A stretch of DNA of 64,000 nucleotides from Sphingomonas canadensis. Its GTDB lineage: Bacteria > Pseudomonadota > Alphaproteobacteria > Sphingomonadales > Sphingomonadaceae. The translations under genes were made by a program, and so were the position numbers. The first letter of the stretch is position 1. The number at the start of each line of letters is the position of its first letter. The DNA is taken from the NCBI RefSeq assembly GCF_026013525.1, contig NZ_JAPDRA010000001.1, positions 496,001 through 560,000 of the forward strand, written 5' to 3'. Below are positions 26,851 to 35,571 of the stretch, in pieces. The notes under the pieces were generated by a model. That model was given only the letters and a program-made list of their open reading frames with translations. It made no database searches and had not been told where the DNA came from.

Positions 26851-29166
26851 TTACAACGGCCGCCCGTCGGTATCCATCAGCACTTCGCGGCGGCCGACAT
26901 GGTCTGGCTTCGATACCAGCCCGTCGCGTTCCATCCGCTCGATCAGCCGCGCGGCTGAGTTGTAGCCGACGCGGAGCTGGCGCTGGAGCCAGGAGGTGGA
27001 GGCCTTCTGGCTCTCCGCGACTAGCTGGACGGCGCGGCGATAGAGCTGCTCCTCCGGGCTGTCGTCGCCCTCCGGGCTACCGTCGAGCGCGAAGCCGCCG
27101 TCCTCCGGCTCCTCGGTCACCGCGGCGATATAGTCGGGCGCGCCCTGCTCTCGCCAGTAATCGGCCACCGCCTGCACCTCATCGTCGCTGACGAAGGGGC
27201 CGTGGACGCGGATGAGCTGCTTGCCGCCCGACATATAGAGCATGTCGCCCTTGCCCAGGAGCTGCTCGGCGCCCTGTTCGCCCAGGATGGTGCGCGAATC
27301 GATCTTGCTGGTGACGTGGAAGCTGATGCGAGTCGGCAGGTTCGCCTTGATCACGCCGGTGATGACGTCGACCGAGGGGCGCTGCGTCGCCATGATCAGG
27401 TGGATGCCCGCCGCGCGCGCCTTCTGCGCCAGCCGCTGGATCAGGAACTCCACCTCCTTGCCCGCGGTCATCATCAGGTCGGCCAGCTCGTCTACGATCA
27501 CCACGATCTGGGGCAGCGGCACCAGGTCGAGCGTCTCCTCCTCATAGATCGGCTTGCCGCTGTCGGGGTCCCAGCCGGTCTGCACCTTGCGCCCGATCTT
27601 CTGGCCCTTGGCCTTGGCCTGGCGCACCTTGTCGTTGAAGCTGGCCAGGCTGCGGACATTGGCGTGCGCCATCATGCGATAGCGGTCCTCCATCTGCTCG
27701 ACCGCCCATTTCAACGCGCGCACGGCCTTCTGCGGCTCGGTCACGACATCGGCGAGCAGGTGGGGGATGCCCTTGTACATGCTGAGTTCCAGCATCTTCG
27801 GGTCGATCATGATCATTTTGCACTGCTCCGGCGTCAGCCGGTAAAGCAGCGACAGAATCATGCAGTTGAGCCCCACCGACTTGCCCGATCCGGTGGTGCC
27901 GGCCACGAGCAGGTGGGGCATCGGCGCCAGATCGGCGACCACAGGCTCGCCCGAGATGTTCTTTCCCAGCACTAGCGGCAGCGTCGCGTTCTGGTCCTCG
28001 AACGCATGGCTGGAGATCAGCTCGTGCAGGTTCACGGCCTCGCGCTTGGCGTTGGGCAGCTCGATGCCGATCACGCTGCGCCCGGGGATGGTGGCCACGC
28101 GAGCGCTGATCGCGCTCATGTTGCGCGCGATATCGTCGGCAAGCTGGATGACGCGGCTCGCCTTGATGCCGCTGGCGGGCTCCAGTTCGTACATCGTCAC
28201 CACCGGGCCGGGGCGCACCTCCACGATCTGGCCCTTCACGTGGAAATCGTCGAGCACGGTTTCCAGCAGCCGGGCGTTGCGTTCCAGCGCGGCCTTGTCC
28301 ACCGCCGCATTCTTGTTGGGCGGCGGCGCGGCCAGCAGGTCGATCGGCGGCAGCTTGAAACTGTCCTTGAAATCCAGGCTGGTCTGCGCCGGGGGCTTGG
28401 CACGGGGAGGCGCGGGCGCGACGCTGCGCTCGGCGATCACCGGGCCGGGGCGCGTCTCCGGCATCGCCACCTTGCGCGGCTGGGGTTTGGGCTGATCGGC
28501 GGCAGCGCCGCGCTGCGGAGCCGGCTCCTCGGCCGGCTCGGCGCTGCGGAAGGGGAGCTGCGGCATGCGGAACACGCGCTCGGGCACGCTGAAATCCAGC
28601 GTCCGCCACCACAACCACAGCCCGGCGGCCGCGAACAACAGCCCTATCGCATAGCCGATCCACAGCGCCGCGGCCGGATGGCCGATGAAGGCCAGCGCCC
28701 AGCGAATCCCGCCCGCGACCGCCAGCCCAGCCATGCCCCCCATGCCCGCGGGAAAACGCTCGCCGAAGCCGAAGAAGCGATCGACCGGGATCAGCGCCAG
28801 CGCCACCGCCACCAGCAGCGCGCCGGCCGCCGCCCCGCGCAGCATTCGCGCCCAATCGCCCACCGGCCGGTCGCGCCACAGCCGGTTGGCCACGCTGAAC
28901 CCCACGGGCAGCAGCAGCACGACCGGCCAGCCCAGCACCGCCAGCGCCATATCGGCGATCCAGGCGCCGGGCGTGCCCAGCATGTTCTCCGCCGGTCCGC
29001 CGGACGCGGTGTTGGCCGAAGGATCCTGCGGGTTATAGCTCACCAGCGTGGCGAGCAGCATCAGCATCGCCGCCGCCACCGCCGCGCCGCCGATCACCGC
29101 GGCGCCGCGCCGCACGCCCTGTTTCATCGTCTCGCGCCAAAGCGCTGCCTCTGCCCGGGTCGCCAT
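26851..29166 (-). CDS. ftsK: DNA translocase FtsK
   Basis: FtsK pumps DNA at the division septum and activates dimer resolution at dif. It has 771 residues. Four to five N-terminal transmembrane helices lie within residues 20-190. A Pro-rich linker covers about 190-280, short compared with E. coli FtsK. The motor has Walker A GTTGSGKS at 423-430 and VVIVDELADLMM as Walker B. The C-terminal gamma winged helix (about 700-771, ASTSWLQRQLRVGYNSAARLIERME) would read KOPS sites. GGAGG precedes the ATG. Divergent from ubiH. Confidence 0.96.
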   Translation of the reverse strand: MATRAEAALWRETMKQGVRRGAAVIGGAAVAAAMLMLLATLVSYNPQDPSANTASGGPAENMLGTPGAWIADMALAVLGWPVVLLLPVGFSVANRLWRDRPVGDWARMLRGAAAGALLVAVALALIPVDRFFGFGERFPAGMGGMAGLAVAGGIRWALAFIGHPAAALWIGYAIGLLFAAAGLWLWWRTLDFSVPERVFRMPQLPFRSAEPAEEPAPQRGAAADQPKPQPRKVAMPETRPGPVIAERSVAPAPPRAKPPAQTSLDFKDSFKLPPIDLLAAPPPNKNAAVDKAALERNARLLETVLDDFHVKGQIVEVRPGPVVTMYELEPASGIKASRVIQLADDIARNMSAISARVATIPGRSVIGIELPNAKREAVNLHELISSHAFEDQNATLPLVLGKNISGEPVVADLAPMPHLLVAGTTGSGKSVGLNCMILSLLYRLTPEQCKMIMIDPKMLELSMYKGIPHLLADVVTEPQKAVRALKWAVEQMEDRYRMMAHANVRSLASFNDKVRQAKAKGQKIGRKVQTGWDPDSGKPIYEEETLDLVPLPQIVVIVDELADLMMTAGKEVEFLIQRLAQKARAAGIHLIMATQRPSVDVITGVIKANLPTRISFHVTSKIDSRTILGEQGAEQLLGKGDMLYMSGGKQLIRVHGPFVSDDEVQAVADYWREQGAPDYIAAVTEEPEDGGFALDGSPEGDDSPEEQLYRRAVQLVAESQKASTSWLQRQLRVGYNSAARLIERMERDGLVSKPDHVGRREVLMDTDGRPL

Positions 29167-29309
29167 GGCCCAGCCTCCAATAATGTCAGGGGTGCGCGGG
29201 AATCATCGCGTACCCGGACTCCGCCGTCAAGATTCGCGCGACGGGCGCGTTGGAACGGGCGGGGCCGTCCCTGCTGTCACCTGCGCCGGTTCGTGCTAGG
29301 GCTCCAGCC

Positions 29310-30539
29310 ATGGCCAGATCGATCGATAGCGCGGACGTCCTCATCCTTGGCGGCGGGCTGGTGGGCAGCGCGCTCGCGGCGGCGCTCGATGCGCACGGCA
29401 TCACGTCGATCGTGGTGGACCCCGCCGATCCCGCGGCGATCCTGGCGGCGGAGCATGACGGCCGCGCTTCCGCGATCGCCAGCGCGCCGATGCGCATGTT
29501 CGAATGCATCGGGGTGGCCGCACGGCTGGTGGGCAGGGGCTGCCCGATCCAGGGCATCCGCGTTTCCGACGGGCTGGAGCCCGGCAAGCTGGATTTCGCG
29601 CCGGACGAGGGCGATGGCGCGCTGGGCCATATGTTCGAGAACCGGGTGCTGCGCACCGCGCTGCTGGAGGCCGCGCTGGCCGCGCCGCTGGCGGAGGTGC
29701 GGATGCAGACGCGGGCGCTCTCGGTCGATCGCGGGCCGCATGGCGTCACCGCCCGGCTGAGCGACGGGAGCACGGTGCGCGCCGCGTTGCTGGTGGCGGC
29801 GGAGGGGCGCAACTCGCCGACGCGCGAGGCGGCCGGGCTGCGCGTCGCGCGCTGGACCTATGATCACGCCGCGCTGATCTCCACCATCGGGCACGAACGC
29901 AGCCACGGGAATATCGCGTTCGAGATCTTCTATCCCGAAGGCCCCTTCGCGATCCTGCCCCTTCCCGACGATGCGCACGGCCATCGCTCCGCGGTGGTAT
30001 GGACGGTTAGGGAAGGCCATGCGCCGGCGATGCTCGCGCTTTCCGACCGCGCCTGGCTGGCCGAGGCGGAGAAGAAGATGGGCGGGTTCCTGGGCCGGCT
30101 GGGGCCGCTCAGCCGCCGCTCCTCCTATCCGCTGGGCTTCCATCACGCCGCCTGGATCACCGCCGAACGGCTGGCGCTGGTGGGCGACGCGGCGCACGGC
30201 ATCCATCCGATCGCGGGGCAGGGCGTGAACGTGGGCTTCCGCGACGTGGCGACGCTGGTCGAGGTGCTGGTGGAGGGCAAGCGGCTGGGGATGGACCTGG
30301 GCGATGGCCAGCTCCTGGCGCGCTATCAGCGCTGGCGGGGACTGGACACCTTCATGGTGGCCGCCGCCACCGACGGGCTGACGCGGCTGTTCGGCATTCC
30401 CGGCAGGGCGCCCGCCGCGGTCCGCCGTTTCGGCCTCTCGGCGGTCGACAAGCTGCCGCCGCTCAAGCGCTTCTTCATGTCCGAGGCGCGCGGAGAGAGC
30501 GGCGACGTGCCGAAGCTGTTGCAGGGGATGACGGTCTAG
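29310..30539 (+). CDS. UbiH/UbiF-family FAD-dependent ubiquinone-biosynthesis hydroxylase
   Basis: This 409-residue class A flavoprotein monooxygenase hydroxylates the ubiquinone precursor ring. The FAD fold GGGLVG is at 14-19, and the diagnostic GDAAHGIHPIAGQGVNVGFRD is in the last third. Which ring position it hydroxylates (UbiH, UbiF, UbiI or UbiL) cannot be settled by reading. I used the ATG at 29310; the open frame from 29250 is not family-like. It is divergent from ftsK. Confidence 0.9.
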   Translation: MARSIDSADVLILGGGLVGSALAAALDAHGITSIVVDPADPAAILAAEHDGRASAIASAPMRMFECIGVAARLVGRGCPIQGIRVSDGLEPGKLDFAPDEGDGALGHMFENRVLRTALLEAALAAPLAEVRMQTRALSVDRGPHGVTARLSDGSTVRAALLVAAEGRNSPTREAAGLRVARWTYDHAALISTIGHERSHGNIAFEIFYPEGPFAILPLPDDAHGHRSAVVWTVREGHAPAMLALSDRAWLAEAEKKMGGFLGRLGPLSRRSSYPLGFHHAAWITAERLALVGDAAHGIHPIAGQGVNVGFRDVATLVEVLVEGKRLGMDLGDGQLLARYQRWRGLDTFMVAAATDGLTRLFGIPGRAPAAVRRFGLSAVDKLPPLKRFFMSEARGESGDVPKLLQGMTV

Positions 30540-30594
30540 CGCCGGGGTTGGCTCTCGTAGCGGGACCGGCGCCTGCCGTCCCGCCGCCTGGCAC

Positions 30595-30625
30595 TCGCCC
30601 TTCGACGGGCTCAGGGCGAACGGTT
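30595..30625. repeat. REP-like intergenic palindrome
   Basis: TCGCCCT (30595-30601) pairs with AGGGCGA (30613-30619) around TCGACGGGCTC, followed by ACGG. This closely matches a short dyad common between genes in sphingomonads and some other proteobacteria (a CCTTCGACAAGCTCAGGG core). It lies in the gap between the converging ubiH-like and Lon-N genes, where it may also act as a bidirectional terminator. It is the only copy I found here. Confidence 0.55.
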
Positions 30626-30636
30626 TCTACCGGCGG

Positions 30637-31245
30637 TTACTGCAGCGTCATGATCCCGTCGTCGCCGTGGCGGCCGTAGAACTGCATGAGCTGCACGATC
30701 AGCGCGGCGCGATCGCCCAGCGAATCGGCTTCCAGCAGCGCCTGCTTTGATGCGACGTCGAACGGCGCGATCTGGGCGATGCCGTTGACGAGCGCTTCGT
30801 CGTCCAGCCGCGCCACCGCCTCCCAATCGACTGCATAGCCCTGCGCATCGGCGAATCGGCGCGATTCGATCTCCAGGCTGGCGCGCTCGCCCAGCGATAG
30901 TACGCCGCCTTCGCCCGCCTCCTCCAGCTCGGCCTCCACCTGGCGGAACGGGGTGGCGACATCCAGTTCGCGCAGGATGTGGAACCGCGCCAACCCTTCC
31001 AGCACGATATCGAAGCGGCCGTCGGGCAGCGCGTCCACTTCCGCGATTCGGCCGACGCAGCCGGTTCCGAACAGCTCGGGCGGCTCCTGGCTGGTGCGCG
31101 GCTGGATCATCCCGATCCGCCGGTCGCGCGCCAGCGAATCGCTGACCATCGCGCGGTATCGCGGCTCGAAGATATGCAGCGGCAGGAACATGCGCGGGAA
31201 AAGCAGCGCCCCCGCCAGCGGAAACACCGATATCCGCGTGCTCAT
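30637..31245 (-). CDS. Lon N-terminal (LAN) substrate-binding domain protein
   Basis: This 202-residue protein consists of a Lon N-terminal PUA-like domain without the AAA+ or protease parts. It opens RISVFPLAGALLFPRMFLPLHIFEPRYR and continues with FGTGCVGRIAEVD and DIVLEGLARF. Such stand-alone proteins are common in alphaproteobacteria; function is unproven, possibly substrate or ribosome binding. Its ATG at 31245 overlaps the thioredoxin-like gene stop as ATGA. This pairing recurs in alphaproteobacteria and suggests a proteostasis role. Confidence 0.85.
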   Translation of the reverse strand: MSTRISVFPLAGALLFPRMFLPLHIFEPRYRAMVSDSLARDRRIGMIQPRTSQEPPELFGTGCVGRIAEVDALPDGRFDIVLEGLARFHILRELDVATPFRQVEAELEEAGEGGVLSLGERASLEIESRRFADAQGYAVDWEAVARLDDEALVNGIAQIAPFDVASKQALLEADSLGDRAALIVQLMQFYGRHGDDGIMTLQ

Positions 31246-32150
31246 CCGAACAGGATCGCGGAGAGCCGGCGCCGCTGGGCCGAAACCCACGGGTCCTCCA
31301 GCCCCACCGCCTCGAACAGCTTGAGCAGCCGCTGGCGGGCGGCGCCCTCGTTCCACTCGCGGTCGGCGGCGATCATCGCCAGCAGCGTGTCGGCGGCGGC
31401 GGCGTGATCGCCCGCCGCCATCTGGGCGCCGGCCAGCTCGTAGCGCGACTCCATGTCCTCCGGGTTCGCGGCGGCGTGCGCGGCCAGGCCGGAGAGGTCG
31501 TCGACCGGCTTGGCCTCCTGCGCGATCGAGATGGCGGCACGGGCGCGTTCCACCTCGGCATGTTTCGCCGCCTCGGGCGGCAGCGCGGCGAGCGCTGCCT
31601 CCGCCTCATCGGTCCGGCCGAGCGCCAGCAGCGCGCGCGCATGGCCCGCGGCGATCAGCGGATGCTCGGGCGCCAGCGCCGAAAGCTCCTCGAAAATGCC
31701 CAGCGCGCGCTCGGTATCGCCCGCGGCCAGCACTTCCTCGCCCATCGCGATCAGCGGCTCCAGCTCGGCCTCCGCCTCCTGCGCCTCGCTGCTCACGGGG
31801 ATCTGGCGCAGGATCTGGTCCAGCATGGTGCGAAGCTGCGTCTCGGTGCGCGCCTGGCTCAGGTCGGCGACGAGCTGGCCCTGGAACATCGCATAGACGG
31901 TGGGGATCGAGCGCACCTGAAACTGGGCGGCGACGAACTGATTCTTGTCGACATCGATCTTGGCCAGCGCCACGCCGCGCGCGGCATATTCGGCGGCAAC
32001 CTTCTCCAGCACCGGGGTGAGCTGCTTGCACGGGCCGCACCATTCCGCCCAGAAATCGATGATCACCAGCTTCGTCATCGAAGGCTCGACGACGTCGCGG
32101 CGAAAGGCATCGACGGCTTCGCGTTCGGCGGTGGTCAGTCCCGTGGCCAC
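31242..32150 (-). CDS. Thioredoxin-TPR co-chaperone (CnoX/YbbN type)
   Basis: This 302-residue protein has an N-terminal thioredoxin domain with an intact CGPC at 38-41 (AEWCGPCKQL) and a C-terminal helical TPR-like region (about 130-300) rich in Ala and Glu. E. coli CnoX protects unfolding proteins from oxidation and hands them to GroEL/DnaK; it has lost the CxxC that is kept here, so this one may be redox-active. The start is GTG at 32150 with GGAG seven bases upstream, giving MATGLTTAEREAV. It is coupled to the Lon-N gene. Confidence 0.88.
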   Translation of the reverse strand: MATGLTTAEREAVDAFRRDVVEPSMTKLVIIDFWAEWCGPCKQLTPVLEKVAAEYAARGVALAKIDVDKNQFVAAQFQVRSIPTVYAMFQGQLVADLSQARTETQLRTMLDQILRQIPVSSEAQEAEAELEPLIAMGEEVLAAGDTERALGIFEELSALAPEHPLIAAGHARALLALGRTDEAEAALAALPPEAAKHAEVERARAAISIAQEAKPVDDLSGLAAHAAANPEDMESRYELAGAQMAAGDHAAAADTLLAMIAADREWNEGAARQRLLKLFEAVGLEDPWVSAQRRRLSAILFG

Positions 32151-32315
32151 GTACAGGCTCCAATTGATAGCGTTCAGGTGGGGACTATGTGGGCGTTCGC
32201 AGGGCCGAGGCCAAGTCCTTTCGGAAGTGCGATCGGGGGGCTTGCCCCGCCCCGGGACCGATGCTAGAGGCCGCCGCCTTGACCCGGCCCGCGGCTTCCG
32301 CGGGACCACGCCAGA

Positions 32316-32390
32316 GCGGGCGTAGCTCAGGGGTAGAGCACAACCTTGCCAAGGTTGGGGTCGAGGGTTCGAATCCCTTCGCCCGCTCCA
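32316..32390 (+). tRNA. tRNA-Gly (anticodon GCC)
   Basis: This is a complete cloverleaf. The acceptor stem is GCGGGCG (32316-32322) with CGCCCGC (32380-32386). A D-arm is present. The anticodon stem CAACC/GGTTG has loop TTGCCAA, anticodon GCC at 32348-32350. The T-arm contains GGTTCGAATCC, and CCA is encoded at 32388-32390. A possible promoter, TTGCCC (32242-32247) with CTAGAG 16 bp later, is weak. It stands alone, divergent from the thioredoxin-like gene. Confidence 0.97.
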
Positions 32391-32435
32391 GCGTGCCGTC
32401 ATGGCGAGCTTTCGCCGCCCGGCGCGGCCGCGATC

Positions 32436-33779
32436 CTATACCGCCCATTTCGCGCGCTGCGGGCGGCTCAGCATCTTCGCGGCTTGGGGGTCGCCGATGA
32501 TCTGCTCCTTCTCAGGGTCCCAGCGGATTTTCCGCCCGGTCTTCATCGCGATCCAGTGGAGCAGGCAGGTGGTGCAGGCGCGGTGGCCGGTCTCCGCGGG
32601 CGCGCTCAGCGGCGCGGTGCCGTGAATCGCGTCCAGCCAGTTGCGATGCTGCTCGGCGGACTTGGGCAGATGCACCCCGCCGGGGCCGATCACGCTTTCC
32701 AGGATTCGCGAATCGCCCGCCGTCAGCGGATCGACCTGTTGCCCGCCGGGATCGCTGGGGGTCACCGGGCCGGATCGCGTGACGAAGATCCAGCCGCCGT
32801 CGCCGATGAACTTCACGCCGTTGGGCAGCGCGCCCGACACGGTCATCGTCACCCCGTTGGCATAGCGTGCATGTGTCTCGAACGGACCGTGGACATCCCA
32901 CAGGCCAGACGCGGGAAACGCCGCCTTGCCCCAGATCTCGACCGGGCCGGAATGCTCCATGTCCATGCCCCAATGGGCGATGTCGATATGATGCGCGCCC
33001 CAGCCGGTGATCATCCCGGCGCCGAACTGCTCGCAACGCAGCCAGCCGGGGCGATTTTCGAAGCTGTCCTGCGGATGCACGCGCGTCTCGGTGTAATAGA
33101 CCTCGGGGGTGGTGCCCAGCCAGGCGTCGTAATCCAGGTTGGGCGGAATCGGCATCGTCGGCGCTTCCGGCCCCGAAGGATCGCCGGGCAGGCCGACCTC
33201 GACATGGCGCAGCCGCCCGATCCGGCCGTTACGCACCAGCTCGCACGCGCGGCGGAACTGCGGCCACGGGTCCTCGCCGCGCTGCTGCGATCCGATCTGC
33301 AGCAGCCTGCCCGACGCCTTCACCGCATCGGTCATGGCCCGGCCCTCCGCGATGGTCAGCGATGCGGGCTTCTGGAGATAGACGTGCTTGCCCGCGCGCA
33401 CGGCCCGGATCGCGATCGGCGCGTGCTGGTGATCGGGGGTGGAGATCAGCACCGCGTCGATCGCGGGATCGGCGATCAGTTCGCGATAGTCGGCGTATCC
33501 GCGCGTGCCCGAATAGGGCTTGCCCAGCTTGGCCGCATAGCGGTCGTCGACAAGCTGCATGCCTGCGCCCAGCCGCCTGGAATCGACGTCGCACACCGCC
33601 ACGACATGGGTGTCGTCATGCTTCTGGACTTCCTTGATGTCGTGGATCCGCGCGATCCGCCCCACGCCGATCGCGCCCACGGCGATCCGGTTCGACGGCG
33701 CGTTGCGGCCGAACACGCTGGCGGGAACGATCGCGGGAAAGGCCGCCGCGGCCTTCAGCACGGTGCGCCGGCTGGTCAT
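32436..33779 (-). CDS. Gfo/Idh/MocA-family oxidoreductase, Tat-exported (1)
   Basis: This 447-residue NAD(P)-dependent dehydrogenase-like protein has a Tat signal (SRRTVLKAAAAFPAIVPAS). The Rossmann segment is IAVGAIGVGRIA. STPDHQHAPIAIRAVRAGKHVYLQKPASLT is the typical EKP-like region (here QKP). The C-terminal half resembles the glycosyl-hydrolase-109-like subgroup (GWGAHHIDIAHWGM). I chose the ATG at 33779 for its AGGAG; an ATG at 33803 overlaps the next gene as ATGA. The substrate is probably a sugar or sugar acid, not known. Confidence 0.85.
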   Translation of the reverse strand: MTSRRTVLKAAAAFPAIVPASVFGRNAPSNRIAVGAIGVGRIARIHDIKEVQKHDDTHVVAVCDVDSRRLGAGMQLVDDRYAAKLGKPYSGTRGYADYRELIADPAIDAVLISTPDHQHAPIAIRAVRAGKHVYLQKPASLTIAEGRAMTDAVKASGRLLQIGSQQRGEDPWPQFRRACELVRNGRIGRLRHVEVGLPGDPSGPEAPTMPIPPNLDYDAWLGTTPEVYYTETRVHPQDSFENRPGWLRCEQFGAGMITGWGAHHIDIAHWGMDMEHSGPVEIWGKAAFPASGLWDVHGPFETHARYANGVTMTVSGALPNGVKFIGDGGWIFVTRSGPVTPSDPGGQQVDPLTAGDSRILESVIGPGGVHLPKSAEQHRNWLDAIHGTAPLSAPAETGHRACTTCLLHWIAMKTGRKIRWDPEKEQIIGDPQAAKMLSRPQRAKWAV

Positions 33780-33799
33780 CTTCGCGTCTCCTGCCCGGG

Positions 33800-34966
33800 T
33801 CATGGCGTCACCGGCCGGGTCGCGCGCGCCTGGGCGGTCAGCACCAGCTCGGCGGCGAGCAGCGCCTGTTCCTGGTCCTGCGCGATGCTGCTGCGCTCCA
33901 CCACATCGGTCACGAACTGGGGGCCGAAGGGCAGCGGCACCTTCGAACAATCCATGTATCGCACGCCTGCCTTGTCGGCGATCAGCAGGTGGTTGCCCCC
34001 CGGCCGCCCGGCAACGTCGACATATTTGCGCAGCTCGATGTAGCCATCGGTCCCCAGGATGAAGAGGCGGCCGTCGCCCCAGGTCGGCAGCCCGTCGGGC
34101 GTGAACCAGTCGACGCGGATATATCCGGTGCCGCCGTCGCCGGTGGCGATCATGTCGCCGAAATCCTCGAAGTCCGGCTTGTCCGGCCAATGGAGGTTGC
34201 CGGTCTGCGCCGCGATCACCTGCGCCCGCTTCGATCCGGTGTAGAACAGGAACTGGTCGGCCTGGTGGCTGCCGATATCGGTCAGGATGCCGCCATAGCG
34301 CGCCTTGTCCCAGAACCAGCCGGGCCGGCTCGGCGCGTTGACCCGGTGCGGCGCCAGGTTGACCGTCTGGACCACCTTGCCGATCGCGCCCTGCGCGACC
34401 AGATGCCCGGCCTGAACCGCCGCGCGCACCTCCAGCCGTTCGGAATACATGATCGCGAACTTGCGGCCCGTGCGCCGGATCGTCTCGCGAACCCGGGCGA
34501 GCTGATCGAGCGTGGTGATCGCGGGCTTGTCGCCCAGATAGTCCTTGCCCGCCTCCATCGCGCGGATGCCCAGCGGCGCGCGCTGATCCGGCACGGGCGC
34601 GGCGACGATGAGCTGGATGCTCCTGTCCGCCAGGATCGCCTCGGCGCTCTTCGCGAGCGCCACGCCGTTGCCATAGCGCCTGGCGAAGGTCGCGATCTGC
34701 GCCGGATCGGTGGCGAAGAAGCTGACGGGCGTGCCGCCGCCGCGGATCATCGCATCGGTCATCGAACAGATGTGCGCGTGATCCAGCCCGATCACGCCGA
34801 AGCGGATACGGTGCTTCGCCTCCGGCTCGGGTGCGGCGGGCGCCTGTTCGGCGGAGACGGCGTTGCCCTGCGCCGCGGTTTGCGCCTGCGCGCTCGCGGA
34901 GAGCGCTGCGGCCAGCCCCGCCATGCCGGCTCCGCCCAGCATCGCGCGGCGATCGATCGGATCCAT
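33800..34966 (-). CDS. Gfo/Idh/MocA-family oxidoreductase, Tat-exported (2)
   Basis: This 388-residue protein has a Tat signal (DRRAMLGGAGMAGLAAAL). The Rossmann start is RFGVIGLDHAHICSMTD, an HAH variant. DYLGDKPAITTLDQL replaces the classical EKP. It ends four bases past a possible start of the neighbouring oxidoreductase, so the two are probably co-translated. Together with the cupin gene they look like a periplasmic carbohydrate-processing cassette. The reaction is not known. Confidence 0.83.
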   Translation of the reverse strand: MDPIDRRAMLGGAGMAGLAAALSASAQAQTAAQGNAVSAEQAPAAPEPEAKHRIRFGVIGLDHAHICSMTDAMIRGGGTPVSFFATDPAQIATFARRYGNGVALAKSAEAILADRSIQLIVAAPVPDQRAPLGIRAMEAGKDYLGDKPAITTLDQLARVRETIRRTGRKFAIMYSERLEVRAAVQAGHLVAQGAIGKVVQTVNLAPHRVNAPSRPGWFWDKARYGGILTDIGSHQADQFLFYTGSKRAQVIAAQTGNLHWPDKPDFEDFGDMIATGDGGTGYIRVDWFTPDGLPTWGDGRLFILGTDGYIELRKYVDVAGRPGGNHLLIADKAGVRYMDCSKVPLPFGPQFVTDVVERSSIAQDQEQALLAAELVLTAQARATRPVTP

Positions 34967-34979
34967 GCCCTTCCTCCCC

Positions 34980-35423
34980 TCAGCACGCGGGCGTGGCCGC
35001 GGTCTTCCAGTTGATCACATGATAGGTCGCCGGCCCATCGCCCACATTGCGCAGCGCATGCGGCGCGTTGCTGGCGTTGAACACTACCGATCCGGGGCCG
35101 ATCCGCTTCCAGGAGCCACCGCTCAGCACCTCCACCGTGCCTTCCTTGACGATCACCAGCTCCTCGTTCGGATGGGTGTGCGGCGGATGGCTCGAAAGGC
35201 CGGGGTTCAGCGTGGTGACGTGCATCTCCAGCTCGGCAAGCGTCGCGGTGGGCTGGCGGACCAGGTTGCGCAGCGCGCCGACATCGGTGGCCTTGGCCTC
35301 CATCGCCTGCCAGTCCCACACGGCGGGGCCGAGCACCCCCAGGGCGCGGGTCGCCCCGGCGGCGGCCGAAAGCGTCACGGCGGCGGCAAGCGCCACGGCC
35401 AGGTCACGGCGGGTCACCGGCAT
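34980..35423 (-). CDS. Cupin-domain protein with Tat-like signal
   Basis: This 147-residue protein begins TRRDLAVALAAAVTLSAAAG, a twin-arginine-type signal. The single cupin has the metal-binding HTHPNEELVIVKEGTVEVL and the second motif NAPHALRNVGDGPATYHVINW. It is probably a metal-binding small-molecule or sugar isomerase/oxygenase-type enzyme in the periplasm; the specific function is unknown. A GGGAGAG ribosome site precedes the ATG at 35423. It is first in a three-gene leftward unit. Confidence 0.8.
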   Translation of the reverse strand: MPVTRRDLAVALAAAVTLSAAAGATRALGVLGPAVWDWQAMEAKATDVGALRNLVRQPTATLAELEMHVTTLNPGLSSHPPHTHPNEELVIVKEGTVEVLSGGSWKRIGPGSVVFNASNAPHALRNVGDGPATYHVINWKTAATPAC

Positions 35424-35571
35424 CGTCTCTCCCTCTCCTCCGGTATCGCATCGGCAATTGTCCGAGTTATCGCAGGCTAGGATCTGCCGCCCGCGCTGTC
35501 CAGCGCCGTGCTTCCCATGGGTAATGGTTCCGGTTATGTTCCTAATCATCCTTCTCGATCAGGTGCCCGGC

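Noticed and set aside
28232..28247. parS-like CCCTTCACGTGGAAAT inside ftsK
   Set aside because: It matches the parS consensus at only about 11 of 16 positions, with the left arm wrong, and encodes conserved FtsK residues (FHVKG).
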